NCBI GenBank assembly: GCA_036365455.1
Contig: JAWQUS010000008.1
Coordinates: forward strand, 18,149,501-18,213,500
DNA: 64,000 nt
Source of the DNA: Macrosoma leucophasiata
Lineage: Eukaryota; Arthropoda; Insecta; Lepidoptera; Hedylidae
Direction of reading: 5' to 3'
Under the pieces are notes generated by a model. It worked only from the letters and a program-made list of their open reading frames with translations. It was not told the DNA's origin and did not search any database. Position 1 is the first letter of the stretch. Every line of letters starts with the position of its first letter. The position numbers were made by a program, and so were the translations under genes. Shown here piece after piece: positions 43,901 through 51,450 of this stretch.

Positions 43901-46900
43901 GATTTTGAATAAGCGGAGAGATATGTGACTGTACATATCGATGTATGTATGTTTTACTTATTAATCGCATTAATGAGAACGAACGATTTTATGTTTTTTA
44001 TGTTGCCTATGTAAATAATTTTCTCATCCTTTTTCTCGGTTACGCGTTATATTTCTACATTGTTTGAACGAGCTTGTTGCTCAAGTTGATGGACTTGTAT
44101 GTAATGAGTCTGCATTGTGTCTTAATTTAACTGTACCCCGTTGCCGACTGGCTTCTCAATAATACACAATAGATATGACACGAACGACACAGTGCCGCAT
44201 CTGTTTCCAGCTAGTTGACTCAGTGTCTTGTTGTGCAGGTCAAGTTGTTACGACAGAAATGTAAACTCTATTGTTAGTAACAGATTCGTGTTTATAAACT
44301 TTGTTGTAATTAATACAATGAAAACTAAATTGTTATATTTCTTTCCTTGCTCTTACTCTGCTTAGTTTTCTTAGGTTGAGGAATGAGAATGAAAAAGAAT
44401 CAGAAATTTTATATTTATGATTACAAAATCAATAAATATTCACTGTCCATTGGCCCATCACGAGGTGACTTGACCAGATCAATGATAAGAAATGATATGA
44501 AGATATGACATAATGAAAACTGCGCATGTGAAGTATCCAATATTCAAGAGAAAACTATTGGTAGTCGTACCTGGTTTCAAATTAAAATTATGTGTTTAAA
44601 ACTCGCCGGCCGCTGCCGCGGCACTCTCACTTCGCTCGCTCGCACTTTACCAAGTACGTTCTGTGATCTCCGTTCCAACCTAACCCATCTGTTTCGATTT
44701 ATAAAATATTTAGTCATGATACGTTACACTAGTCTCTAAGACATAGTTCATGTTTTGATAAAATAAAATGGACACTCTATTTTCACGATATGGTTGTCTA
44801 CATCACACGTATACGATTGAACGATTTGGTCAAGTTTAGTTCAACATTTCATGAAATGCTCGAAAAATTAAATTTGACCCCTAAGGGGGCGTATATATAG
44901 CATGTATGAAACGGATACAGCAGGGTCGGTTTAAGGGAAAATAATCGCTTTGGCAATGCTGTGTTCAACAAGCATTCATTTGACCTACCTAGTTTATTTT
45001 ACAATACATATCTAATTTTTACATAAACCTACCTAAGTAGTTTCACCAAGTTATATATTGCTCTAATTTTAGTAAAAAGATTTGGTAACTAGATCAGGTA
45101 AAATTAGTCTTTCGGTCCGCAATTTTTTTTTACTGTGACGTGTTATTCGTTTTACAAAAGTATCAATTACTTAAATGATATTATATAAAATGATGATTGT
45201 AATTGTTAATTAAGTCATAAGTTTAAAGATAATTTAATAAAATGTAAATAATATTCTCTATTAATATCTATATTTTTAATGTAAAATAACAGTATTAAGA
45301 ATAACGCAATCATTTATACAGGGTGTCACCAAAAGGTCCAACAATATTGAAAGGTGTTCATCTATATCAAGTTTCAAATCACTTTACGTAAACAATAAGA
45401 ATGAAAACACAACTTTTTTTTTCATACAAATTTTAAAAATTAATTGTTTGTTATTTTATTTCACAACCCTACAAAGTCGTCAATGAAAACGCATTTCACG
45501 TCTAGAAGTATCTCTGTATTAAAATTTCATCAAAATCAGTTCAGCCGTTTTAATAGAACGAAGTCTGTCACGTCATCTTATCTATACTAATATTATAGAG
45601 GTAAATACCTTATAAAAACACACACCGCTTCTCTAAAGACGATCGCGTTGCTGAGCGAGAGTTACGACGAGCGTCGTCTGGAACGCGAGTTGTTCCGCGC
45701 TATACGCCTGCAGTCCGCCGTGAGCTGGCTCCGAACCAGCGACCTGGAGTGCGTCGTGTGCTACGACACATACAGGAGCCCGGTCACTACACCCTGCGGC
45801 CACACATACTGCCGCACTTGCATCGAGCGCTCGCTTGATTATAGGAAGAAGTGCGCGCTTTGCTCTAGGCCTCTCGCCGGATTTAATCTTGCTGAGGTAA
45901 TTATTAAATTCAGTTTTGAGCAAAGTATGCTTAGAACTGTCAGAAATGTATGGGTTTTGACTGTTCGAAGCGTACTTTGCTCGAAAGTAAAGTCGTAGTG
46001 CCGTCTGTGAATCTCGCCCTTAGTGTCGTGTCTAGTCTTAGTAAGTTTTATGTGCCTAGTGAAAATGCCTATAGACACCTCGTATTACATGGAATGATAC
46101 CTGAGAGCTACGACGAGCTTTAGCTCGAGCTGAAGTATGCCTTGAGCTGGCTTCGTGTCAGCGACCTGGAGTGCGTCGTGTGCTATTGATACTAACAGAC
46201 GTCCTGTAATCACGTCATGAGGATACATATATATTGTCGCACTTGCATCGAATGCTCACTTGACTACAGAAGTAAGAGTACGCTTTGCTCCAAGCCTCTC
46301 AAAGGAATTAATGTTACAAGGATAATTTAAAAAAAAAAACAATTCTGTAAAAAAGAAAATTCTAAAAGTTCATTACAATTACAGTTACAATACAGTTATA
46401 CAATTACAGTTATTGCCAAAAATAAATATTACAATTTTGTAGTCTCAACATTCATTATAAAAGCAGTTAACTTATACTATTGTTTTGAAATACAGCTATG
46501 CAATATAATTTTGGAATTAAGGCCTTTCGTAGGCTCGACGTGCAATATCTCTTGTTGAGTAGGTACTGTAAGTAATGTCTGATTTGTATTATAGACTCGT
46601 GAAACGGAATTCGTGTGCGCCGCTCTGACCGCAATAGGTGCTTCGAATGCGCCCCCGCCTCTAGATCCAGATGTCATACCGATCTTTGTTTGCACTGTTG
46701 CTTTTCCGGCGTAAGTATTAATTTTTATATCACCTTTAAAATTTAATTGTATAACAATGAAACAAGTTTGCGATGTAGTATCTTCTTATAAAAATAAGAA
46801 TAAGGTCGCCGCCGCGGCGTATTCGTCTTTAAGACTATAAACATGAAGAAATTACAATTAACAACGTTTAAAATATCTACTAGCCAAAATCTACTTGTGG

Positions 46901-49900
46901 CTAAAAGGTAGGATGGTACTACGATGGAGACATTGTAACATATTTCTTTGTTTTAGGATACCGTGCCCTCTGTTCATATTCGACCCACGCTATTGGATGA
47001 TGATACGGCGGGTCCTGGAGTCTGGTTCGCGCAAGTTCGGCATGGTTGCTTACGACCGCGATCATTCCTATTCTGACTACGGCACGGTGAGTACTTGTTT
47101 CGAGTATGCATTGTTCATTTAAGTGAAAAAACAGTTACTACATTAGTTCCTTCGATATCTTTATATTTATTTTACTGGCTTTCTAATGATGCTAGGTAGG
47201 TGTAGGACCAGTCGAGGGTGCAGGTATTATGTAGGTAGGTACTTGCCGCTAAATACTAGTGTTTAGGGCTCTCGTGATACGGTTAGGTGGTAATGTAAAG
47301 GCTCCGTAATTATAAACACAGAGTCATAATAGCTTATGCCTCAGGAGTAGCAACGCATCTTCATTGAAATATCTACTTTTATGTATAAAAGAGATGTTGC
47401 GAGCTCGGCTCTAGTTCGTACACGTCCCCAAAAAATGGGTTAATTAAAGAAGAATCCGAAAAAAATACAATTAATTTATTCAGGAATATATTTTAAAGTT
47501 GCTACCACATTTAATTCAAACGATTTTATCATTTTCAACCACATTCAAAATGGCGGCGATACAGCCAACGCTTCTTAAAATTGGAAATCGATTAGTTTAA
47601 GTTCTTAGTATTAACACATGAAATCGATTTCGATAGTATTTAGAAAATATTACTCTTTTCTCCAAGTACTATATAATAAAAAAACAATTTAAAAAATGAA
47701 AATGTCAAAATGACATCGCCCGCCATTCTCGCCATGTTGGTTTGAGTTGCAACTCTTACTGCAAATAATATTTTGTAACTGAAAACAAAGCAAAATAAGT
47801 GCAAATATGCAGTAAAAAACTTTTTATATTGATTTTGCCTGTTAATGATATTGTGTACGTACAATACATGGCCGGAGGTCCATACATTTTTGCAACATCT
47901 CCTTTATGAGTTAAAAAGTAAAGAAAAAAATAAAGTATACTCGTATCGTCTCTATTTTTTGTTCACTCTCTTTAATAAAAAACGGATTGGTAATAATGGT
48001 ATAAGTATTACAGAGTTTCCATTATGTATTACTCGCTATGACCGAATACCTGTTGAGGAAATCATACCCATTGTTTTCACCTAATAACCGGATTTGATAG
48101 ACCCACAAAATCTGCAATCAATTACGAGTTAACCGTTAAGGCCGTACGTAATATTATCTTTTGATTTTACCCTAATCGCCTTTCTTAGTAGGAACCGTGG
48201 ATACCTATATCCATGGTAATAATAATAGTTGAATCCTAATCCATAAAATAGTTGTTAGGATATCACAGTTCTTTGTTGATTTATTGCTCAATATTTATAA
48301 AAATAATAAAAATAACTATTTAACAAATAGTTATTTAAAGTTTTCGTTTTAACTATTTTTCTATTTAATAACTCACAGCCCTACCCTACCTACGATGTGG
48401 GTGCCATTTCTACACATACAACATAGAGCAACACTGGCCACCGGCCGCGGCGGACCGGAGGGGAGAAGCCATAGCGTTTATCACCGATGCAAAACAGTCT
48501 GTCATTTTTTGCGGGAAATACATGTGACACACACACACACACTACAAAAATCGTCTATTACTACGAAACTCACACCTTGACTTTAACAAAATACATGAAC
48601 AATTTCTTAAACATCTAGGCGACAGGCATAGGCACACTTGTGCTTGTATTTGGACAGAGAGGCAAGCCTGCATATGGCTACTCCCCTCCGATCCAATGCT
48701 GCCGGTGGCCCGTGTTGCTCTATTACATAAACAAACACCCATACCCGAAAAAATGTCTGTAGACCATACGAGTATTTCATTTTGTCCACGTGCGGGTAAT
48801 GCGGGTATCAAACACTCGCTCCTCGGATTAAGCGGTCTTCATACACCGCTAGACCAACTAGATTGTCAATAATATATGTATGTACTGAAGGCTTGTTTTC
48901 TACCTTCAATAATTACTTACTCAAAAAAAAATTCTCAACTATGTCATCGATAATAAATAAATGAATATTATACCAAGTAAATACTTTACTATTTACTCGT
49001 ACTTAAATCATTTAAATAATAGGTTGGGGAAAAAGTCTTTTCGCATTATAGTTTGTATGAACTTGTAATAAAATCTCTTTGGCTGTAGTATTTGTATCTG
49101 GCTGGTTTTGGTATCATTGAAAGTTAAAATTTTAAAGAACATAATTCCAAATTCAAATTAGGCAAATATGTGATTTTCATTTGTTTTTCGTACTGTCAAG
49201 ATGAGTGAATCTAATGAAGAAATTCGATACATTTTAAAATTTTACTACAAAAAAGGTAAAAATGCAATGCAAGCCGCGAAAAAAATTTGCGATGTTTATG
49301 GACCTAGTGCAGTGTCTGTGAGAGTAGCACAAATTTGGTTTAAGCGTTTTCGATCCGGAAATTTTGATGTCAAAGATGCACCTCGCTCTGGTCGCCCTAT
49401 TACGGATAAAATGGATGCCATTTTTGAAAAAGTGGAGCAAGATCGATATATCAGTAGTTATGACGTAGCTGAAGTTACGTACCTATTTAATACTATGAAA
49501 CACCGCAGCTGAGAGGGGATTCTTTTAACACAAGTTACTACAACTTAAAAGAAGAGTTCCCACACCCAAATTATATGAACACTTGTTTTATTAATAAAGC
49601 ATTTTTGATATTTGATTGGTTTGATGTTTAAAATTTTATATAATTTATCTTAAGGTACTTACTATCGCAATAATTTGTACAGGTATTAGAAGTTTGCGAC
49701 TGTGTACATCTGGAAGATGGGCGTTCGATACTGTCTACGGTCGGCGTCTCTCGCTTCAGGGTCATCGAACGGGACGTCCGAGACGGGTAGGTGATATCTA
49801 TCTATATATATAAAAATCAACTGCTGTACGTTAGTCTCGCTAAAACTCGAAAACGGCTGGACCGATTTGGATAATTTTGGTTTTAAATGATTTTTGGAAG

Positions 49901-51082
49901 TCCAGGGAAGGTTTAAAAGGTAAGAAAATATGAAGAAATTGAAGGAAAATAGTAAACACCACAATTTCATTTTTCCATACAAATAGTCCGTATATATCAA
50001 ACATTTGACACATTATTTCATTGTGAGGCAATACGAAGTTTGCCGTAATATTATTCTATCTACTTCCCAGATGTGATGTAGCGCGCATTCAGCCTCTAGC
50101 CGATATAATACCATCAGGAGAACTGGTTGTTTGGGATCTGCGGGTGTTGGCTACTCAGATATCGTACAAAGCCACGGCGTGGTTGGACAGCATTGAGGAA
50201 AGTGTGCGGACGGAAATAGAAACTGCGTTCGGGCACTTCCCTCGTTTTGATCTCAGGGAGAACGACTGGTGGCAGAATACGGACGGCCCGGCGTGGGTGT
50301 GGTGGCTCATAGCTATATTACCCCTCCGACCTGAAATCAAGGTTTGTTTAATTCGGTTGTATATATCACAGTATACACGGTTATTGGTAAGGGGCCATAG
50401 CACTCACCATTATCAACAACTTACTAATGGAGCCAACAATACCAGAATAAACGAAAAAAATACACAGCTTCTCTTTACTACATTTCCATAGTCGCATGTT
50501 AATGTGTGGACCAACAGATTTTTTCGCGATTTTACGGTCGGACCCATAGTAAATATTATTCATGGGGGATGCAATGGCCCATTGAAGCATTGCTCATTAA
50601 TTACCAATAACGTTGTAGTGCCTAGCACGAAGTATAATAAAGAACTCCTCTATTTTCATAATAATTAATCCACTAAACCACTAATAGTGTCAAATTATTA
50701 TGAGTCCAAACCATTTCTGAACCTACTCTAACGTTCAAGTTAGAGTTCAGGGATGGTATGGATTGTGATTCGGTGTAAAAGAATATAAGATCGACTATAC
50801 TACCAATATAAAACCTACCTTTTCTGCGAAAATACGATCACTAAAATTTCATCGTCTATATTTCTAACAAACCTTTCTACGGCGCAGCTAAATTAAGGCA
50901 AAATTGTACACTTTCAGATTTTAATATTATCAACCCAAAGTCTACTCAAGCGTATGATGGCAGTATCTCGGACTCTTGAAGCTTTGGATCATGAACCGTT
51001 CTCGGGCAACAACGAGCCAGAATGCGAGTTTCAAAACGCTCTCAGCAGTACCGACGATTGGATTGAGCAACGAAGAGCATGA
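22913..51082 (+). CDS. Lonrf: LON-domain and RING-finger protein (LONRF family), 14 exons
   Basis: LONRF proteins are cytosolic, putative E3 ubiquitin ligases that combine RING fingers, TPR-like repeats and the substrate-binding domain of Lon, without its protease. Exons: 22913-22969, 28993-29073, 30676-30762, 38447-39390, 39581-39685, 39772-39848, 42433-42545 (inferred), 42856-42981, 45639-45896, 46595-46710, 46957-47086, 49683-49786, 50071-50341 and 50918-51082. The phases chain through, giving about 877 residues. Order: Ser/Thr-rich region to about 365, RING 1 about 368-405, TPR-like 489-530, RING 2 about 568-605, LON about 645-877. Family members are usually 700-850 residues, so the size fits. 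The N-terminal three exons and exon 7 are the least certain. The gene stands head to head with Clock, with 6.6 kb of mostly transposon DNA between them. Confidence 0.92.
22970..25480. other. Lonrf intron 1, first part
   Basis: AT-rich, with the hairpin at 23940 and a small fragment of family R at 23812-23835. No coding exon found. Confidence 0.45.
23940..24006. repeat. Hairpin, 29-bp stem
   Basis: agtagtttttgtgtgaaaac atttcaaac at 23940-23968 pairs with its complement at 23978-24006 with one mismatch and a 9-base loop. It is in Lonrf intron 1. Confidence 0.78.
25742..26981 (+). mobile_element. mariner copy 2 (in Lonrf intron 1)
   Basis: Both ends are present (ATAGGTTGGGG at left, ccccaaccta at right). 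It inserted into an older dispersed repeat, whose left part (25495-25550, tcaagtgcgagttggaccca) and right part (27000-27150) now flank it. It is about 40 bp shorter than copy 1. Confidence 0.93.
25924..26904 (+). pseudogene. mariner transposase, copy 2 (inactivated)
   Basis: A poly-T run at 26143-26152 has grown to 9 T where copy 1 has 5, which shifts the frame. About 50 nt are deleted at 26649 and remove the HHDNARPH motif with the second catalytic Asp. The terminal part (SPDLAPSDFHLF) is intact, and a stop replaces Trp in the final PTRWQK segment. Confidence 0.9.
27155..28990. other. Lonrf intron 1, last part
   Basis: AT-rich. Repeat-like text at 28130-28210 (acgaggatcggacccgcagg). The open frame at 28364-28663 has no domain and no codon bias; I do not call it. 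Confidence 0.4.
28993..29073 (+). CDS. Lonrf: Lonrf exon 2
   Basis: From acceptor gttaacag the frame reads GNTAMATHTVTSGDLENAQL and ends NERRE at gtgagt, phase 0 on both sides. It contains an internal ATG at 29005 with a reasonable context (GCAATGG), which could serve as an alternative start. Confidence 0.72.
29285..29840 (-). pseudogene. Non-LTR retrotransposon reverse-transcriptase fragment
   Basis: Read on the minus strand: ADLMRTLVVPIIKNKTGTSV, NYRPISLATIIAKVL, then in other frames TPAFACFLDLSRELDLVS, FWYGNQVNQVKWNDALSTEY and ECGVRQGG. These are the first conserved blocks of a non-LTR reverse transcriptase (up to the R-Q-G block). Stops and frameshifts break it. The catalytic YADD block and the endonuclease are not in the window. 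It lies in Lonrf intron 2. Confidence 0.8.
29965..30180. repeat. Nested hairpins in Lonrf intron 2
   Basis: A perfect 23-bp inverted repeat, cccattcgggtgtacctggt tgt at 30028-30050 and its complement at 30057-30079, with a 6-base loop. A second pair, aacaaataaaattgg at about 30131 and its complement at about 30163, follows. Confidence 0.75.
30676..30762 (+). CDS. Lonrf: Lonrf exon 3
   Basis: Between tttcacag and gtaagc the frame reads AGTSSPILENINNLLSQRTQ and RALHAQIEE, symmetric phase 0. It looks like an amphipathic helix. It joins in frame with exons 2 and 4. A SINE inserted about 45 bp downstream of the donor. Confidence 0.75.
30808..31015 (+). repeat. tRNA-headed SINE, family S1
   Basis: Plus-strand copy: cctcagtagccttgtggtag (A box region), cctgggttcgattcccgggt (B box), then gttgggttttttccaatttc and gagtttggtaatgtaccagg. 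The tail is shorter than in the copies at 8018 and 17137. It lies 45 bp after Lonrf exon 3. Confidence 0.85.
31774..31796. repeat. (TACC)n microsatellite
   Basis: Five units of tacc in Lonrf intron 3. Confidence 0.85.
31861..31915. repeat. Hairpin, about 24-bp stem
   Basis: gaaacaaaaggggtttctca agta pairs with tacttgagaaaacccctcct gtttc around a 6-base loop, with one bulge. It is in Lonrf intron 3. Confidence 0.75.
32000..32300 (+). promoter_or_regulatory. GC-rich block in Lonrf intron 3, possible alternative promoter
   Basis: Around 32100-32230 the base composition jumps to GC-rich with many CpGs (cgcggcggtcggtgcg, cgtcgcgtcggcgtagccgc) in an otherwise AT-rich intron, and no repeat family seen in the window covers it. 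No open exon is evident. It could be a promoter with a non-coding first exon splicing to exon 4, whose first in-frame ATG is at about 38549. This is inference. Confidence 0.25.
32960..33175 (-). other. Unexplained open stretch in Lonrf intron 3
   Basis: A minus-strand frame of about 62 codons (MHRGPMLVRTSLNQDEWRAR, HWRDRCFDDEVSTGRASLAS) is more GC-rich than its surroundings and ends at a natural stop. I do not recognise it. It may be a fragment of a mobile-element gene or chance. Confidence 0.25.
33340..33650 (+). repeat. Dispersed repeat family R
   Basis: Plus-strand copy in Lonrf intron 3: gacgaagctcgagggcgtaa, gcaccactgcattaccttat, cgatcaggtggtaaggtaag, ending at tatgcttgtttgctatttcc. Confidence 0.68.
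34058..34245 (-). repeat. Helitron/LINE-like dispersed repeat
   Basis: Begins ctagcggcctgccccggcttcg, the same terminus as the element at 21488. It then differs (ttataatcggttaaatgg, acattgtgacacgagattta) and ends tatatatattaagatga. It could be a Helitron or the 3' end of an RTE-type LINE with a similar end. Confidence 0.5.
34250..35040. other. Lonrf intron 3, A-rich part
   Basis: Purine-rich stretch at 34550-34760 (aaggaggaggaggaaaagga). No gene seen. Confidence 0.4.
35044..35179. mobile_element. Palindromic MITE family B
   Basis: The outer 40 bp form an almost perfect inverted repeat (ggtgagattcacagaccg / cggtctgtgaatctcacc), with a 50-bp centre (gcttagaactgtcagaaatg). It is 136 bp. A truncated copy lies at 45908-46020. 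Confidence 0.8.
35350..35770. mobile_element. Fold-back MITE family C
   Basis: gctgaatctaggtcgacctt, cacctatctgttaaccg at the left and the complement cagataggtgagggtcaacc, tagattcgaatc at the right form long inverted arms around 350 bp of AT-rich sequence. It lies directly next to mariner copy 3. Confidence 0.7.
35803..36556 (-). mobile_element. mariner copy 3 (internally deleted, in Lonrf intron 3)
   Basis: Both TIRs are present, but the 5' half of the transposase gene is lost. The deletion joins the SKAGQASQ codons directly to the 5' untranslated sequence (tttgacacatttgcctaa) with a two- or three-base overlap, as in abortive gap repair. The remaining frame at 36405-35881 is open. Confidence 0.92.
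35881..36405 (-). pseudogene. mariner transposase C-terminal half, copy 3
   Basis: A 174-codon frame from SKAGQASQTVAKPG to the natural stop. It keeps HDNARPHTS and YSPDLAPSDFHLF, so the second and third catalytic Asp with D34D spacing are intact. The HTH region and the first Asp (TGDEKW) are deleted. Of the five copies this has the best-preserved C-terminal frame. Confidence 0.92.
36880..37060 (+). repeat. Dispersed repeat family R, partial
   Basis: caatggtaaggccccgttat, ttctatcacagagctcgcag, aggttgcagtcaccttaatg. Plus strand. Confidence 0.6.
38175..38345 (+). repeat. Dispersed repeat family R, partial
   Basis: ggccctgtaatttccggcac agaggc through aacatcaatgtgaactgcat gcttgtttgcc. It ends about 100 bp before Lonrf exon 4. 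Confidence 0.68.
38447..39390 (+). CDS. Lonrf: Lonrf exon 4 (disordered region and start of RING 1)
   Basis: A 944-nt exon, open throughout, from gcttacag to gtatgt. Most of it is Ser/Thr/Asn-rich and probably disordered. The end encodes MWCLDCDQIPRLPVTGPCGH and TRCTK, the first zinc ligands of RING 1 (C-x2-C, then C-G-H-x2-C). The long open frame on the other strand at 39267-38692 is its shadow. Confidence 0.93.
39581..39685 (+). CDS. Lonrf: Lonrf exon 5 (end of RING 1)
   Basis: It restores a Lys codon across the junction and reads CIQENGACHCGKPAPKYLFV, then NTVVQDLIGKMIPDR. The last zinc pair is C-x-C rather than the common C-P-x-C. The VVQDLI-KMIPD helix after the finger is usual for LONRF. 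Acceptor attaccag, donor gtaaaa. Confidence 0.92.
39772..39848 (+). CDS. Lonrf: Lonrf exon 6
   Basis: It reads VVSPRMLTANVIQHEASSAA and ALTEN from acceptor catttcag and ends in phase 1 before gtaatt. The phase does not fit the TPR-like exon at 42856, so one more exon of length 3n+2 must lie between. Confidence 0.82.
40517..40554. repeat. Hairpin, 14-bp perfect stem
   Basis: gacttgatctacca at 40517-40530 and its exact complement at 40541-40554 with a 10-base loop, in Lonrf intron 6. Confidence 0.75.
41735..41842 (+). repeat. tRNA-like SINE head
   Basis: gtgcttcggtagcttagtgg (A box) and ggttacaggttcgatccctg cccgaa (B box) with an intervening (TA)n tract. The acceptor-stem ends do not pair well, so I do not call a tRNA gene. 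Confidence 0.5.
42433..42545 (+). CDS. Lonrf: Lonrf exon 7 (inferred from phase)
   Basis: This GC-rich block stands out in an AT-rich intron. From ttccacag to CAG/gtgata it is 113 nt, exactly the 3n+2 length needed, and in the required frame it is open: ATTLDYTLRPAHYSVSLLMS, ending TPMTSQ. I do not recognise the peptide, and its role as a linker before the TPR-like exon is inferred from position. Confidence 0.6.
42856..42981 (+). CDS. Lonrf: Lonrf exon 8 (TPR-like)
   Basis: A symmetric 126-nt exon reading IRFKRAHKLLSSGQFRKAAP, then HLARVAASHEPWARIARTLL. The spacing of Ala, Leu and Gly resembles a helical TPR hairpin, as LONRF proteins have between the fingers. A stop codon just upstream in this frame fixes the acceptor at atgtgcag. 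The donor is gtaaac. Confidence 0.85.
43075..43265 (-). repeat. Dispersed repeat family R, partial
   Basis: ggtgaacaagcatacaattt acattgatggtaagtgaata and the hairpin of 43181-43244, ending gttacagggcatac. Confidence 0.6.
43181..43244. repeat. Hairpin inside a dispersed repeat
   Basis: aactatcataaacgcataat gaca at 43181-43204 and its complement at 43221-43244, one mismatch, 16-base loop. It sits inside the dispersed repeat of 43075-43265. Confidence 0.75.
43270..45539. other. Lonrf intron 8
   Basis: AT-rich, with a GC-rich spot at 44600-44640 (ccggccgctgccgcggcact). A repeat start (tacagggtgtcaccaaaagg) lies at 45319. No exon found. Confidence 0.4.
45540..45600 (+). repeat. Helitron-type terminal fragment before the RING-2 exon
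   Basis: The text tctatactaatattatagagg at about 45580 matches the Helitron 5' ends elsewhere in the window, and the sequence before it (aaaatcagttcagccgtttta) is a common dispersed repeat. It ends only about 40 bp from the RING-2 acceptor. Confidence 0.5.
45639..45896 (+). CDS. Lonrf: Lonrf exon 9 (RING 2)
   Basis: The exon encodes a canonical C3HC4 RING: LECVVCYDTYRSPVTTPCGH, TYCRTCIERSLDYRKKCALC, SRPLAG. This is the finger expected to bind E2 enzymes. It is symmetric (phase 0, 86 codons). A decayed second copy lies 200 bp downstream at 46098-46321. Confidence 0.95.
45908..46020. repeat. MITE family B, left-truncated copy between RING-2 exon and its duplicate
   Basis: gcttagaactgtcagaaatg and gaagcgtactttgctcgaaa are shared with 35044-35179, and the right arm (gtcgtagtgccgtctgtgaa) is present. 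The outer left arm is missing. It begins about 12 bp after the RING-2 donor. Confidence 0.78.
46098..46321 (+). pseudogene. Decayed copy of the Lonrf RING-2 exon
   Basis: The segment repeats the RING-2 exon at 45639-45896: gagctggcttcgtgtcagcg and gacctggagtgcgtcgtgtg match closely, and the encoded remnants LRVSDLECVVCY and YCRTCIECSLDYRSKSTLCS are plain. It has in-frame stops (after SYDEL and after VVCY), small deletions, and lost the Cys-Gly-His ligands (CNHV-RIH). A fold-back MITE remnant lies between the two copies. Confidence 0.88.
46509..46575. repeat. MITE family A, terminal fragment
   Basis: tcgacgtgcaatatctcttgttgagtaggtact matches one end of the family. No other end is present. It abuts the LON exon acceptor at about 20 bp. 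Confidence 0.6.
46595..46710 (+). CDS. Lonrf: Lonrf exon 10 (start of LON domain)
   Basis: It reads TRETEFVCAALTAIGASNAP, then DPDVIPIFVCTVAFPA. The IPIFVCTVAFP segment is the hallmark first strand of the LONRF-type LON domain. Acceptor attatag, donor gtaagt, phase 0 to 2. Confidence 0.94.
46957..47086 (+). CDS. Lonrf: Lonrf exon 11 (LON domain)
   Basis: It reads IPCPLFIFDPRYWMMIRRVL, then GSRKFGMVAYDRDHSYSDYG. The P-L-x-I-F-x-P-R-Y motif and FGM strand are LON signatures. Acceptor gttttag, donor gtgagt, left in phase 0. Confidence 0.95.
47200..47390 (+). repeat. Dispersed repeat family R, partial
   Basis: tacttgccgctaaatactag tgtttagggctctcgtgata cggttaggtggtaatg and tcaggagtagcaacgcatct. 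Lonrf intron 11. Confidence 0.6.
47390..48421. other. Lonrf intron 11, first part
   Basis: AT-rich with no recognised repeat. Short opposite frames at 47640-48084 look like chance. Confidence 0.4.
48422..48723 (+). mobile_element. MITE, deletion derivative of the 2.4 kb element
   Basis: Its first 90 bp (CATAGAGCAAC..., ggggagaagccatagcg, gtctgtcattttttgcggg) match the right end of the 18640-21037 element read backwards. Its last 60 bp (gacagagaggcaagcctgca, tggctactcccctccg) match the left end. It is 302 bp. The flanks (acatacaa / acataaac) may be a decayed 8-bp duplication. Confidence 0.75.
48745..48880 (-). repeat. SINE S3
   Basis: Minus-strand copy: body (aaatgtctgtagaccatacg agtatttc) and head (taagcggtcttcatacaccg ctagaccaac). 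It follows the MITE at 48422 closely. Confidence 0.72.
49020..49474 (+). mobile_element. mariner copy 4 (3'-truncated, in Lonrf intron 11)
   Basis: The 5' TIR and the first 90 codons of transposase (MSESNEEIRYILKFYYKKGK to SSYDVAE) are present and open. At 49474 it stops abruptly and unrelated sequence follows, with no 3' TIR. The catalytic domain is absent. Confidence 0.92.
49683..49786 (+). CDS. Lonrf: Lonrf exon 12 (LON domain)
   Basis: It reads VLEVCDCVHLEDGRSILSTV, then GVSRFRVIERDVRDG. This is the LEDGRS-L--VG--RFRV strand pair of LON domains. Acceptor tgtacag, donor gtaggt, left in phase 2. A truncated mariner lies about 210 bp upstream in the same intron. Confidence 0.94.
49796..50040 (+). 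repeat. Helitron-like repeat in Lonrf intron 12
   Basis: Starts tctatatatataaaaatcaa, followed by cgctaaaactcgaaaacggc and tggaccgatttggataattt, a repeat end very common in Lepidoptera. It fills almost the whole 284-bp intron, leaving about 10 bp to the donor and 30 bp to the next acceptor. Confidence 0.55.
50071..50341 (+). CDS. Lonrf: Lonrf exon 13 (LON domain)
   Basis: It reads CDVARIQPLADIIPSGELVV, and later FDLRENDWWQNTDGPAWVWW, LIAILPLRPEIK. The GPAW-WW-LAILPL segment is characteristic of the C-terminal helical part of LONRF. Acceptor ttcccag, donor gtttgt. Confidence 0.94.
50918..51082 (+). CDS. Lonrf: Lonrf exon 14 (C-terminus and stop)
   Basis: It reads ILILSTQSLLKRMMAVSRTL and ends STDDWIEQRRA before TGA at 51080-51082. 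An AATAAA hexamer follows at about 51123-51128, so a short 3' UTR is possible. The acceptor is actttcag. Confidence 0.92.
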   Translation: MLILSTQSLLKRMMAVSRTLEALDHEPFSGNNEPECEFQNALSSTDDWIEQRRA

Positions 51083-51450
51083 CAGATAAACCTAGAAGCC
51101 ATTATAGGCCTTTGGTCGCGAGAATAAATGGAATATCAACAGTTACTGTGCTAGTATCCGGTGACACTTTAAGACAGTTGTATCGTTTCATTTTTCGTTC
51201 AGTATTGCTTAAACTTACGTTTTTAGAATTCTCAAGCAGCGTGAATTTTTTTTAAAGTTGCTTTTTAAATGCACTACTATTATAAGAAAAAAAATTAATT
51301 ATAGGATGCATGCTGCATATTCTATAACTTGTGTTTGAATATCAAAGATATCATAACATATGCATTTAACAGATAAGTTTAGGTTATGTATAATCAACTT
51401 TGATGTTCTATATTTAAGATTTATTCTTAGGTATAATAATCAATGTTATA

